Assembly: GCA_000825765.1 (NCBI GenBank)
Contig: CDGH01000069.1
Location: 1 to 64,000, forward strand
Length of the DNA stretch: 64,000 nt
Source of the DNA: Ehrlichia minasensis
GTDB taxonomy: Bacteria; Pseudomonadota; Alphaproteobacteria; Rickettsiales; Anaplasmataceae
Direction of reading: 5' to 3'
Under the pieces are notes generated by a model. The model saw nothing but the letters and a program-made list of their open reading frames with translations. It ran no database searches and had not been told where the DNA came from. A program made the position numbers and the translations under genes. Positions 53,433 through 62,816 of this stretch are shown piece by piece; the stretch's first letter is position 1, and each line of letters starts with the position of its first letter.

Positions 53433-53996
53433 TTATGCAACATCAGTCCCTTTCGTACCTATAACAATAACATCCTTTTTAGAAAAATAGTAATCAGGTA
53501 CAGGCAGATTAAGTGGAGCAGGTCCACTAACAATTCTACCAGATGTATCATATTTAGAACCATGACAAGGGCAATACCAACCTTTTTTTCCATCATCCAC
53601 TTCTACTGGAACACACCCCAAATGAGTACAAATACCTACCATCACTAACCACTCTTCTCTTCCTACATGAGTACGTTCTTGATCAGATTGTGGATCTTTT
53701 AGACTATCCATTTTAACAGACCTAGCTTCTTCTATCTCCTGTGTTGTACGTTTACGTATAAAAACAGGCTTCCCCTGCCATTTTACAACTTTAGTTTTTC
53801 CCTCTTTAATGTCTGACAAATTCACTTCAATAGTAGATTGCGCTACTACTTCTGCAGATGGACTTAAAAACTTTATTAAAGGGTATACTGAAGAAAACAA
53901 TCCAATACCTGCCATAGATAAAGTAGTCAAACCTAAAAAATCACGCCTTTTAACTTTTGTCTTAAAAACAGAGCACTTATTCTCATCATTACTCAT
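53433..53996 (-). CDS. petA: Rieske iron-sulfur protein of the bc1 complex
   Basis: Carries the [2Fe-2S] cluster that takes electrons from quinol. It has 187 residues. The N-terminus has a Tat-type KRRDFLG (16-22) followed by a membrane anchor. Cluster ligands are Cys123 and His125 in CTHLGC (Cys128 disulfide) and Cys142 and His145 in CPCHGS (Cys144 disulfide). SGPAPLNLPVP follows, as expected. It is the first gene of the bc1 operon. The matching oxidase genes are not in the window. Confidence 0.97.
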   Translation of the reverse strand: MSNDENKCSVFKTKVKRRDFLGLTTLSMAGIGLFSSVYPLIKFLSPSAEVVAQSTIEVNLSDIKEGKTKVVKWQGKPVFIRKRTTQEIEEARSVKMDSLKDPQSDQERTHVGREEWLVMVGICTHLGCVPVEVDDGKKGWYCPCHGSKYDTSGRIVSGPAPLNLPVPDYYFSKKDVIVIGTKGTDVA

Positions 53997-54027
53997 AATT
54001 ACCCTTCAATATTACAAATACATATGA

Positions 54028-54450
54028 CATCAAATTGTCATAACACTAGCCCAACATTATAAAAGCAATATAAGGTTATACAAACATATTTTATTAATTA
54101 ATTACCCATTTTCTATATCAAAGCTATACTACTCCTTAACCTTCATATACAAACTAAATATACAAATCTTATTTTAAAGAACATATCAATATATTTAACA
54201 CACCATTAAGAATTAAAATCAGCTACAAATCAATGCACACAACAATAAACCTATATAATATTTATGATAAAAAGTAAAGCATCAACAATCACAAGACTAT
54301 CAAATAATTACTTTTATATCAAGAATTATAATAATTATTTAATAATACAATATATTAAAATTTTAAATATAAAAAGCATTTTAATTAAATTAAAGATACT
54401 ATATGCATATGCCCACCATCCATAAATAACTCTCCATTACTCACACAAAT
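54028..54450. other. Spacer upstream of petA, nothing recognised
   Basis: About 420 bp, very A+T-rich, no open frame or RNA signature. It should contain the petABC promoter, but no boxes stand out. Confidence 0.5.
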
Positions 54451-55329
54451 TCATATTCTGCCTAAGATTTTTAATATTTTATCTTTCTGCCTACTCAATT
54501 GACAATCACTTGCTCCTATCAAACTTTCATCATTAATTGTACGATTATATGCTGACACTTCTTTCAGTAAATTATCACGTAATTTTGTTTTAATCCTCAA
54601 CTCATTCTTTAAAGAATCTATGATATTTTTATTATCTTCATCAGCATTAGTCTTAATATATTCATAATAATAATCAGCTAACTTATCTACCACAAACATA
54701 AAAAAAAACAATGGCAATAAAGCATAATACATATTTAACTCAGCTGACAAAAACTTTTGATTAATACAACTATAAAAGGACTGGTATAAAAATATTGACA
54801 ATGCTATAACAAATGTAATAAGTTTTACTGTTTGACATAATGAATTAAGATCATAGCACTTTTTATTTGTTGATATTAAATGTTCTTTTTTGATATTAAT
54901 ACAAATTTTATTATCATTACATAGGTTAGTGAAATACCATTCTATTTCCCTCTTAATAATATTAAGTTCTATTTTCAAATTATCTAAACTAACTTTCAAA
55001 CAATAAATTCGTTCATTTTGTTTACTCAATTTGACATTACACTCACTACTTTTCTTCAGTATTAGATTAGAAATACAAAACATAATCAAAGCATTTGCAA
55101 CTAACATCCCATATATCTTAATATTAATAAATGTTGGTGAAGTTTTATCAGCTCCATATATTTTAAAAAAAACAGTAATCCCAATACTTAACAATAAACA
55201 CACCCACAAGCATATAGCATTGACCTTCTTGCTAAAACATCTCATTAATATATTAAAACTAAATATCAGTAATAAAGAACCAATAACTAAACCAATAGCA
55301 CGTGTTATTAATTTTTTAGCAGATGGCAT
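54451..55329 (-). CDS. Membrane protein with a central coiled coil, unknown
   Basis: No family recognised. It has 292 residues. Two or three helices lie near the N-terminus (about 10-29, 38-55, 70-90). Next is a hydrophilic, coiled-coil-like stretch of about 65 residues rich in Lys, Glu, Asn and Leu with several Cys. Two more helices follow (about 167-184, 201-215), then a second charged helical tail (DSLKNELRIKTKLRDNLLKE). Conservative reading: an inner membrane protein with cytoplasmic helical arms. Its gene precedes znuB downstream on the same strand, with about 90 bp between. Confidence 0.65.
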   Translation of the reverse strand: MPSAKKLITRAIGLVIGSLLLIFSFNILMRCFSKKVNAICLWVCLLLSIGITVFFKIYGADKTSPTFINIKIYGMLVANALIMFCISNLILKKSSECNVKLSKQNERIYCLKVSLDNLKIELNIIKREIEWYFTNLCNDNKICINIKKEHLISTNKKCYDLNSLCQTVKLITFVIALSIFLYQSFYSCINQKFLSAELNMYYALLPLFFFMFVVDKLADYYYEYIKTNADEDNKNIIDSLKNELRIKTKLRDNLLKEVSAYNRTINDESLIGASDCQLSRQKDKILKILGRI

Positions 55330-55419
55330 ATTATTCTTTATATTTATTAAAAGTTATGCTAATTTTAGCATACTATTTTAATATAACTATAAAAAATATT
55401 CAAACTTATATACAAATAT

Positions 55420-56223
55420 CTAATTCACACATCTGTTGATGCAGTACATACATAACAATAACAGGAATGACACCATTATAATTAAAGGACCAGGAAAAAT
55501 ATCAAATTTCTCAGATAATAAAAGCCCTATAATACCAGAAAATATAGAAATAACTGTAGAAATTATTATCATTTGTAACGGAGTCTTCGAGATTAATCTT
55601 GCCGCTGCAGCAGGAATAACTAAAAAAGCAGTAATTAACAATATTCCTACTAATTGGGCTGCAAAAGCAATAAAAATGGAAAGTATTACCAAAAATTCTA
55701 ACTTTATAAAACCTATATTTACACCTTCAGATGCAGATAAATCATTACTTATAGATATAATTAACCAATATTTCCATCTATATACAATAATAGTAATAAT
55801 TACCAAAGATACTAAAGCCATTATTATAAGATCTCTATTATTTAACATTAGTACATCACCAAATAATGAATGGATTATATTACTAGTTGCAGAAGGAAAA
55901 AAAGATAACAATATCATTCCTAAAGACATAATAACATTAGTCACAATACTTAAAACAGTATCTATAGAGTAAATTTTATTCATACTATAAGATAGCAGTA
56001 GTGCAAAAATAACAGAAATACATAAAATACCACTAGATATACTAATGTTTAACAAAATAGCCAAAGCTACACCTAAAATAGATGCATGAGAAATACTATC
56101 CCCCAGATAAGAAAGATTCTTCCATATCATAAACGACCCTAGTGACCCTGTAACTAAGCTCACAATTAATATAGCAACTATTCCATTAACAAAAAAATAC
56201 TCATTAACAATTTCAAAAAACAT
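55420..56223 (-). CDS. znuB: Zinc/manganese ABC transporter permease (ZnuB-like)
   Basis: Inner membrane permease of the ABC-3 family. It has 267 residues and about eight helices. Family stretches are SLGSFMIWKNLSYLGDSISHASILGVALA and LLITAFLVIPAAAARLIS. The metal is inferred from family; ZnuB is the usual Rickettsiales member. The ATPase (ZnuC) and binding protein (ZnuA) are not adjacent, so the transporter is encoded in pieces. It begins 6 bp after the Mth938-like gene and is probably translated from the same mRNA. Confidence 0.9.
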   Translation of the reverse strand: MFFEIVNEYFFVNGIVAILIVSLVTGSLGSFMIWKNLSYLGDSISHASILGVALAILLNISISSGILCISVIFALLLSYSMNKIYSIDTVLSIVTNVIMSLGMILLSFFPSATSNIIHSLFGDVLMLNNRDLIIMALVSLVIITIIVYRWKYWLIISISNDLSASEGVNIGFIKLEFLVILSIFIAFAAQLVGILLITAFLVIPAAAARLISKTPLQMIIISTVISIFSGIIGLLLSEKFDIFPGPLIIMVSFLLLLCMYCINRCVN

Positions 56224-56229
56224 AATAAC

Positions 56230-56592
56230 TTATAACGATATTAACGCTGCACAAACATTTCTACCTTCATACAATAGAATATTATATGTACGACAAACTG
56301 CTCCTGTAGACATATGCTCAATATTAAAACCGTGTTTCAAAAAATTGTTTTTTACTGCGTTAGGTAAAAATATGTGATTTTTACCAGTACCAATCAACAC
56401 TATATCTAAAGTTTCATCTAACAATTCAATTATATCTTCCAAATTAGAAATGCTAAGGTTTAAACAAGAAATAATTTTATTAGGGAAAATTATATGAGAA
56501 CCTAAATAGATATTATCATTTATCAAAAACTGACCAGTACCATACCCAGTAATAACATTTTGATTAGGACAAATAATTGGTGTAATATCCAT
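56230..56592 (-). CDS. Mth938/NDUFAF3-like domain protein (DUF498)
   Basis: A 120-residue single-domain protein. ITGYGTGQFLINDNIYLGSHIIFP, the central IVLIGTGKNHIFLP and the C-terminal STGAVCRTYNILLYEGRNVCAALI are typical of the family. The mitochondrial relative NDUFAF3 is a complex I assembly factor; a similar role in this complex I-containing bacterium is an inference. It is coupled with znuB. Confidence 0.85.
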   Translation of the reverse strand: MDITPIICPNQNVITGYGTGQFLINDNIYLGSHIIFPNKIISCLNLSISNLEDIIELLDETLDIVLIGTGKNHIFLPNAVKNNFLKHGFNIEHMSTGAVCRTYNILLYEGRNVCAALISL

Positions 56593-56910
56593 AATTTCTC
56601 ATATAATAATTAATTCATTTTATAAATTAATGTCTTAACAAAAACATATAAAACTATCTTATAAACTTAATGTATATTCTACAATCATAAAAACAAGTGT
56701 ATAACACCTATAACTTATTTCAACTTTATAATTGAAATATACATATAATTCCACACTTAATAAAGCATAACATATATCCAATACTGTAAGAATGACTATC
56801 TACAACATAATATAACAAAACATACTGGATTTAATAATACATAATAAATCTATTATTCAATTATTTTACATATACCTCATCTAATAAAAATACTATCCTT
56901 AATAGTATCA
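56593..56910. other. Spacer between tsf and the Mth938-like gene
   Basis: About 320 bp, no gene, no evident terminator. Confidence 0.5.
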
Positions 56911-57777
56911 CTATCTATTAATAACAAACAGTTTATATCCTACAAGATTAATAGTTGCTGCTAACTCTGATTCTTTCCTTTTGATTAATTCAGAAATTGT
57001 TAACTGATTATCCATAATAAAAATTTGATCTAATAAAACAACATCTTGGTAAAATTTAGCCATCCTACCATCTATTATTTTCTCTGCTACAGCTGCTGGC
57101 TTATTTAATTGATCAACTTGCTTTTTTATTATTTCACGTTCTTTATTTAAAAGATCTTTATCTAAAACATCGAGAGATAACGCTTCTGGCTTTGCAGCAA
57201 CAATATGCATAGCTATTTGTTTTGCAAGTACTTTTAACTTTTCACTATCACCATTAGATTCCAAAGCAACTATTGCCCCTATTTTACCAAGATTATCGAT
57301 TACAGGATTATGAACATATCCAATAACAACACCACTATTAACAGACAAGCAACCTATTTTATTTAAATGTATATTCTCCCCTATTATTGCAATGTTATTC
57401 ATTATTTCATCATGAACACTAGTACCACTAATATATTCATGCTTTAAAAAATCATCTATACTTTCAGTAGCATACTGATTAGCTAGCGAAACAAGATTTA
57501 ATACTAACTTCTGAAATTTTTCATTACGAGCTACAAAATCAGTCTCTGAATTTACCTCTAAAATTGCACCTTGATTTCCATCAACATGAATTGCTATTAA
57601 TCCATCTGACACATTCTTAGTAGACTTCTTATAAGCCTTTGCAATTCCCTGTTCCCTAAGATAATTTTTCGCTTTTTCTATATCACCATCACAAGAACTT
57701 AATGCCTCTTTACAATCACCAACACCTGCACCTGTTAAATCGCGTAATTTTTTTATTGCATTAATATCAATTTTCAT
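56911..57777 (-). CDS. tsf: Elongation factor Ts
   Basis: Nucleotide-exchange factor that recharges EF-Tu with GTP. It has 288 residues. The N-terminal module has [20 protein letters not shown] (the TGAG..DCK.AL signature), followed by [13 protein letters not shown]. The core includes [15 protein letters not shown] and [12 protein letters not shown]. Its start overlaps the end of rpsB by 11 bp, the usual rpsB-tsf pair, with coupling. Confidence 0.96.
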   Translation of the reverse strand: MKIDINAIKKLRDLTGAGVGDCKEALSSCDGDIEKAKNYLREQGIAKAYKKSTKNVSDGLIAIHVDGNQGAILEVNSETDFVARNEKFQKLVLNLVSLANQYATESIDDFLKHEYISGTSVHDEIMNNIAIIGENIHLNKIGCLSVNSGVVIGYVHNPVIDNLGKIGAIVALESNGDSEKLKVLAKQIAMHIVAAKPEALSLDVLDKDLLNKEREIIKKQVDQLNKPAAVAEKIIDGRMAKFYQDVVLLDQIFIMDNQLTISELIKRKESELAATINLVGYKLFVINR

Positions 57778-58639
57778 TATTACTTCCTCCTATAAGATCT
57801 TCTTCTTTAATACTTGCAGCATTATCAGCAGCATTATTGTCATTATTTTTATTATTCTTATTATCTCGATTACTTGTTCCTAAAAGATCATCTCTCTTCT
57901 CTACCGAGAAATCTTTAATACCATCAACATTAATACCAGACTTAGCTAAATCAGAACGTATTGCTTCCAATATAGTATCCGATACAATCTTACAGAAGAA
58001 ATCAATTGAACGTACAGCATCATCATTTCCAGGAATTGGATAATCTATACCAGTAGGATCAGAATTTGTATCTAACACTGCTATTACAGGAATATTCAAT
58101 TTATTAGCCTCTTTAATTGCAATATGTTCCTTATTCGTATCAATTACAAATAAGACATGAGGCAATCCCCCCATATTACAAATACCTCCTATAGACCTAT
58201 CAAGTTTTGCCCTTTTTTTCTCAAAAAGTAACAATTCCTTCTTTGTAAATTGATTATCAACATTCTCTATTAATTTTTCATATTCTCTTAGTTTTTTTAT
58301 TGATAAAGAGATAGTTTCCCAATTTGTTAACATACCTCCCAACCATCTATTATTTACATAATACTGTCCACAACGTATTGCTTCATCAGCAATGATAGCA
58401 GACGCTTGAACTTTAGTTCCGATAAATAACACTCTTCCTCTTTTAAGAACTACATCATATAAAGCTTTTAATGCATTCTTAAGTAATACTACGGTATTTT
58501 GCAGATTAATAATGTGAATATCATTATGTACACCATATATATATGGAGCCATCTTAGGATTCCATCTACTTGCTTTATGACCAAAGTGAACACCAGATTC
58601 TACTAAATCCCGCATTGTAAATTTTGGTAAATTAACCAT
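57767..58639 (-). CDS. rpsB: 30S ribosomal protein S2 with an Asn-rich C-terminal tail
   Basis: A small-subunit protein that helps bind S1 and lies near the mRNA exit. The S2 core (about 1-235) has [50 protein letters not shown] and [29 protein letters not shown]. Beyond it is a tail of about 45 residues with an Asn/Asp-rich run and an acidic end. Alphaproteobacterial S2 often has a tail, but this low-complexity composition is not standard. The ATG has a clear AGAGGAATAA ribosome site. Upstream about 740 bp are gene-free. Confidence 0.96.
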   Translation of the reverse strand: MVNLPKFTMRDLVESGVHFGHKASRWNPKMAPYIYGVHNDIHIINLQNTVVLLKNALKALYDVVLKRGRVLFIGTKVQASAIIADEAIRCGQYYVNNRWLGGMLTNWETISLSIKKLREYEKLIENVDNQFTKKELLLFEKKRAKLDRSIGGICNMGGLPHVLFVIDTNKEHIAIKEANKLNIPVIAVLDTNSDPTGIDYPIPGNDDAVRSIDFFCKIVSDTILEAIRSDLAKSGINVDGIKDFSVEKRDDLLGTSNRDNKNNKNNDNNAADNAASIKEEDLIGGSNNEN

Positions 58640-59150
58640 TTTATTCCTCTAATTTCATAACAGTTACTCCTCCATGACAACTACCTGCTAATGTATAACA
58701 GGACCATTATGTTACATCATGTGTGAAATGCAATTCCAATAAATAACTTAATACACAGAAATATCTAAAACATTTCCATTGTCATCATTATTCAAATGCT
58801 TACCATGGTAGCAATTGCTACCATTCTTAGCAAGAAATTTATTATAATTACAAACACACTTATTGTTATAAATTCAAAATAGATTACTAGCATTAACTAA
58901 TTGACATACTAATATTCTGTTGCGTAAATATTGAAAATTAACTTTACGAGATCCAGTACACCATCTATTTTAACAAAGTGGATTGAAAAGCAGTCAATAG
59001 TAAAAAAGATGTGATTTTCATACTCTGAAATACACTTTATAGTGTTGTAAAACAATATAAATTAGCAAACAAATCTAAAGGATATTTAATACTGTTTTTA
59101 ATATGAATATATTTTAAAATACAAAATTAATGATAAAACAGCTTACTTAG
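58640..59150. other. Spacer upstream of rpsB, no gene
   Basis: It lies between maf downstream and rpsB upstream on the minus strand. No coding frame. Near 58660-58720 the sequence is less A+T-rich and may include the rpsB promoter or leader. I could not define boxes or an S2-binding fold. Confidence 0.5.
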
Positions 59151-59151
59151 T

Positions 59152-59400
59152 TATAAAAAATCTTTGATATACATGCATGCTCTAGAAAAAGCAATGCAAA
59201 CAAAAAAATTTAATGCTTACGTTAAGCTACTTACATAGAATAAATATTGATCCAAAGGTTTTTTCCCAATTATAAAAACCTTTGATCCGCAAATACAATA
59301 TAGAAAAAAGTAACCTAATAGACCACGTATAACTATATAACTCAATTACCAAAATTTAATATTTATAATTAAGGTACTTATATAGCAAAATATTGATTCA
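59152..59400. repeat. Direct duplication of the maf 3' end and its downstream DNA
   Basis: Two copies of about 110-130 bp, near 59152-59260 and 59271-59400. Shared landmarks are TTATAAAAA(T/C)CTTTGAT, TAGAAAAA, AAATTTAAT and TTAAG(C/G)TACTTA(C/T)ATAG followed by AATATTGAT. The second copy's end is the true maf 3' end; the first is a relic beyond the gene. Confidence 0.65.
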
Positions 59401-59956
59401 AAATTGAATAAGTTTCATATAATGGTAAACCTATAACTGAAGAATATGAACCATTGATTGATAATACAAACTTACCAGCATTAGTTTGTATACTACATGC
59501 CCCTGATTTTCCTTGCCATTGCCTAGAATCTATATAAGCATCTATCTCTTGTACAGATAAATTCTTAAATTTCACTATTGTCACCACATTCCTACAATGT
59601 AATTTCCCATGAGGAGTATATAAACAAACAGTAGTATATACCCTATGCCTACGCCCTGATATTAATTTTATACATTCAAGAGCTTGTTCTTCTGTTTCTG
59701 CTTTCGGTAATATTCTCCTACCACAACATACAACAGTATCAGCACTTAATACAAACTTATCAGGATGTAATAACTTCACCTTTTCACATTTTGCTTGAGC
59801 TACACGTAGTGAATAAGCCTTAGGTAATTCCTTCTTTAAAATCACTTCATCTATATCAGGAGATATTATTTCTCCAGGAACCACACCAATTTGCTCTAGT
59901 AAAGATAATCTCTGCTTTGAAGAAGAAGCTAATATCAAACTATCAAATCTAAGCAT
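59378..59956 (-). CDS. maf: Maf-like nucleotide pyrophosphatase
   Basis: House-cleaning enzyme that hydrolyses non-canonical or excess nucleoside triphosphates. It has 192 residues. LASSSKQRLSLLEQIG (8-23) is the N-terminal signature. SADTVVCCG and the GRRHRVYTTVCL region follow, then GKSGACSIQTNAGKFV and the GSYSSVIGLPLYET end typical of the family. Whether it prefers dTTP/UTP or m7GTP is not clear from sequence. The ATG lies within the infA 3' end (8-bp overlap), so it is coupled to infA. Confidence 0.92.
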   Translation of the reverse strand: MLRFDSLILASSSKQRLSLLEQIGVVPGEIISPDIDEVILKKELPKAYSLRVAQAKCEKVKLLHPDKFVLSADTVVCCGRRILPKAETEEQALECIKLISGRRHRVYTTVCLYTPHGKLHCRNVVTIVKFKNLSVQEIDAYIDSRQWQGKSGACSIQTNAGKFVLSINGSYSSVIGLPLYETYSILNQYFAI

Positions 59957-60197
59957 CTGTAATTTTTAATCTTCTAATAATCCTACCTTTTCCTACTTCA
60001 CCTTTATTAATACCATAAGTACTAATTTCCACTAATACTCTATCATGCATTAAAATACGTATTTTACTTTTTCTTATTTTCCCTGAAGCGTGTGCTATAA
60101 TCTCGTAATTATCATTGAGCTTTACCATAAAAGTTGCATCACGTAATAACTTAACTACAATACCTTCAGCTTCAATTATACCTTCTTTTGTTACCAC
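59949..60197 (-). CDS. infA: Translation initiation factor IF-1
   Basis: A small S1/OB-fold factor occupying the ribosomal A site during initiation. It has 82 residues; the core (IEAEGIVVKLLRDATFMVKL, HASGKIRKSKIRILMHDRVLVE, GRIIRR) is clear. The tail is about ten residues longer than E. coli IF-1, as in other alphaproteobacteria. The infA-maf pair is common in Rickettsiales. Confidence 0.95.
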   Translation of the reverse strand: MVTKEGIIEAEGIVVKLLRDATFMVKLNDNYEIIAHASGKIRKSKIRILMHDRVLVEISTYGINKGEVGKGRIIRRLKITDA

Positions 60198-60299
60198 TAC
60201 ATTTTATCAAATAATAAACTCTTTACATTGTAGAATACACAACACTAACCTGCAACATAATTTTTATAATATAAAACAATGTACAAGTTTAATCTATGA

Positions 60300-61364
60300 C
60301 TACTCATACTCAATATGTGTATTTTCTTTTACATACTCATGCCCTAAAGTAATCAGTTTAATATCATCAGGAGAGTTTATAATCCAAACATCTCCATTGT
60401 ATTCACTATCAATAATTTCAATAGGTATAAATTTTACTTTCTCATCAACAATTACTTTAATACCTAAATCTCCATTATCTTGCAAATCCAAAGCAGAAGA
60501 CGAGATTCTATGAGCTTTATAATTTCCTAATGGAATTTTCACAGAATAAACAGCTCCATGCGCAAAAATCTTCAAATCATCATTATCCAATATCATTTCA
60601 ACTCTATAAGTTCTTGTACTACTATTTATTACTTTACTAATAAAAGTAATAGGAGCATCTACTTCTTTACCTTGTGCAATTAAAATCTTACAAATACTAC
60701 CTAATTTCAACTTACTTAAATACTTTTCTGGAACATAAGTAACCACTCTGATTTTATCAAAATCAACTAAGTGTACAACTGACATTCCAATAGATAGCAA
60801 CTCACCAACTTGAACATTAATTTTATCTATAAATCCAGAAAAAGGAGCACTTATTTCAGTACTATCTAAATTAATTTGTGCTTTTTTAACATCGGCTTTA
60901 GCTGATTCTAAAGCAGCAAAAGACAATGCATCATTTATTTCAGATCTATAACCATATTCATTTAAAGATTGCGAAGCTTTATATTCAAGTTCCCTCTGTC
61001 TTAACAAAGCTTGAGCTTGCTTTAATTGCACTTCTTTTTCATATTTTTCTACCTTAACTAAAAGATTACCCTTTGTAATATAATCACCATCTTTTACTAA
61101 AATATCTGATACTTTACCAGCAACTTCTGATATAATATTTACATGATGGAAAGCTTCTACTTCACCTATCAAAGATAAATATACTAACTTTTCCTGGGCA
61201 TTAGACTCTATTACCCGAACATTAGGAGTGTTATTATGCAACACATCCTGTTCTACATGAACACTCTTCTTAAATACTCCACTACCAATCCAGAAAACAG
61301 CCAACAACAAAATACACAACGCTATCTTATATTGTAACTTCAACTTTAATAGCTTACGTAACAC
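60300..61364 (-). CDS. RND efflux periplasmic adaptor (membrane fusion protein)
   Basis: A HlyD/AcrA-type adaptor that bridges an inner membrane pump and the outer membrane. It has 354 residues. An N-terminal membrane anchor covers about 10-27 (LQYKIALCILLLAVFWIG). The first lipoyl half is VNIISEVAGKVSDILVKDGD, followed by a hairpin (KEVQLKQAQALLRQRELEYK) and the second lipoyl half EISAPFSGFIDKINVQVGE. A beta-barrel domain comes after that. The start at 61364 is GTG; no nearby ATG fits. No RND pump gene is adjacent in this window. It comes 31 bp after lpdA. Confidence 0.88.
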   Translation of the reverse strand: MLRKLLKLKLQYKIALCILLLAVFWIGSGVFKKSVHVEQDVLHNNTPNVRVIESNAQEKLVYLSLIGEVEAFHHVNIISEVAGKVSDILVKDGDYITKGNLLVKVEKYEKEVQLKQAQALLRQRELEYKASQSLNEYGYRSEINDALSFAALESAKADVKKAQINLDSTEISAPFSGFIDKINVQVGELLSIGMSVVHLVDFDKIRVVTYVPEKYLSKLKLGSICKILIAQGKEVDAPITFISKVINSSTRTYRVEMILDNDDLKIFAHGAVYSVKIPLGNYKAHRISSSALDLQDNGDLGIKVIVDEKVKFIPIEIIDSEYNGDVWIINSPDDIKLITLGHEYVKENTHIEYE

Positions 61365-61395
61365 AATATTTAAACCCTATATTTCAATGTGATAA

Positions 61396-62793
61396 TTATT
61401 TTAAAAATGCTGCTTCACATGCATCTCTAAATGCTTCATTAACATCTGGATGTGAATGACAAATACGAAATATATCTTCTGAGGATGCTCTATAAGCCAT
61501 AGCAATAGCAGCTTCATTAATCATAGTATCAGCATAAGCACCAATGATATGAACACCTAAGATAGCATTATTTTCTTTAGAAGTTAATACCTTTACAAAC
61601 CCAACTGCATTATTTGTAATTCTTGATCTACCATTTGCAGAAAAATTAGATTTACCAACACTATAGCTATAATTAGCATTCCTTAAATTCTCTTCTGTTT
61701 TCCCAATAGATGCAACAGCAGGATGTGTATATATAACAGATGGAATAATTTCATAATCTACATGTGGAATATAACCAGAAATCAACTCTGCAACAGCAAT
61801 ACCTTCCTCTTCTGCCTTATGTGCAAGCATTGCTCCACCAATAACATCACCAATAGCAAATATACCTGGTATATTTGTCTCATATCTACTATTTACCTTA
61901 ATAAAACCCTTAGAATCACATTCTATTAAATCGTTATCAATCAACCCCTTAGTATATGGAACACGTCCAATGGATACTAGAACTTTATCTGCCTCTATTA
62001 CTTCAGACTTACCATCTTTTACAGATTCAAGATGTATAGTCAAGTTGCTTCCTTTCCTATCTATAGAAACAACTTTAGTAGATAACTTAAAATTAATACA
62101 TTGCTTTTTTAAGCTTGTAAGCAGAGCTTTACTAATATCACCATCCATACTAGGAGCAATTTTATCTAAAAATTCAACAACAGTAACCTCAGAACCAAAT
62201 CTACTCCACACAGATGACATTTCTAATCCTATAGCTCCAGCCCCTATAACAACTAATCTCTTCGGTGGCTCTTTAAAAGACAAAGCTGCAGTAGAAGATA
62301 CTATTTTTTCTTCATCAATAGTAATACCAGGAAAACTAGATACATCAGATCCAGTAGCAATGACTATATTTTTGCTCGTTACCTGTTGCTCACCATTATC
62401 CCCATTTATAGCAACAACAAAATTATTAGAATTTACAGCTTGTATTTTTCCAACACCACATAAATAATCAATTTTATAACTAGAAAACAACTGACCAATT
62501 CCACTTCCTAACTCAGCAATATTTTTATCTTTAAAAGACATGATATTACTCAAGTCAAAATTTAAATTATCAAATGTTATACCAACTTCAGATAAATCAT
62601 TTTTCAAATGATAATACTCATGGGAAAAATGTAACAAAGCCTTAGAAGGAATACAACCCACTCTTAAACAAGTACCACCTAAAATCTTATTTTTATCTAC
62701 ACATGCAACTTTTAATCCAAGTTGAGACGCTCTAATTGCACATTTATAACCTCCAGGTCCACCACCAATAACCACAATATCATAATTTTGCAT
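61396..62793 (-). CDS. lpdA: Dihydrolipoamide dehydrogenase (E3)
   Basis: A flavoprotein that reoxidises lipoamide in pyruvate and 2-oxoglutarate dehydrogenase complexes. It has 465 residues. FAD-binding GGGPGGYKCAI is at 10-20, and the redox disulfide GGTCLRVGCIPSK contains Cys42 and Cys47. NAD-binding GAGAIGLEMSSVWSRFG and FAIGDVIGG follow, with catalytic HSHPDVNEAF near the end. Ehrlichia normally has two lpd genes; which complex this serves cannot be told. It lies 23 bp after the PQQ-repeat gene in one operon with the RND adaptor. Confidence 0.96.
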   Translation of the reverse strand: MQNYDIVVIGGGPGGYKCAIRASQLGLKVACVDKNKILGGTCLRVGCIPSKALLHFSHEYYHLKNDLSEVGITFDNLNFDLSNIMSFKDKNIAELGSGIGQLFSSYKIDYLCGVGKIQAVNSNNFVVAINGDNGEQQVTSKNIVIATGSDVSSFPGITIDEEKIVSSTAALSFKEPPKRLVVIGAGAIGLEMSSVWSRFGSEVTVVEFLDKIAPSMDGDISKALLTSLKKQCINFKLSTKVVSIDRKGSNLTIHLESVKDGKSEVIEADKVLVSIGRVPYTKGLIDNDLIECDSKGFIKVNSRYETNIPGIFAIGDVIGGAMLAHKAEEEGIAVAELISGYIPHVDYEIIPSVIYTHPAVASIGKTEENLRNANYSYSVGKSNFSANGRSRITNNAVGFVKVLTSKENNAILGVHIIGAYADTMINEAAIAMAYRASSEDIFRICHSHPDVNEAFRDACEAAFLK

Positions 62794-62816
62794 AATTCAT
62801 ACCATAATATTTACTT

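Noticed and set aside
55436-55972. Plus-strand 178-codon open frame
   Set aside because: It is the antisense of znuB. The minus-strand reading is a clear ABC permease.
61970-62467. Plus-strand 165-codon open frame
   Set aside because: It is antisense to lpdA, whose minus-strand motifs are unmistakable.
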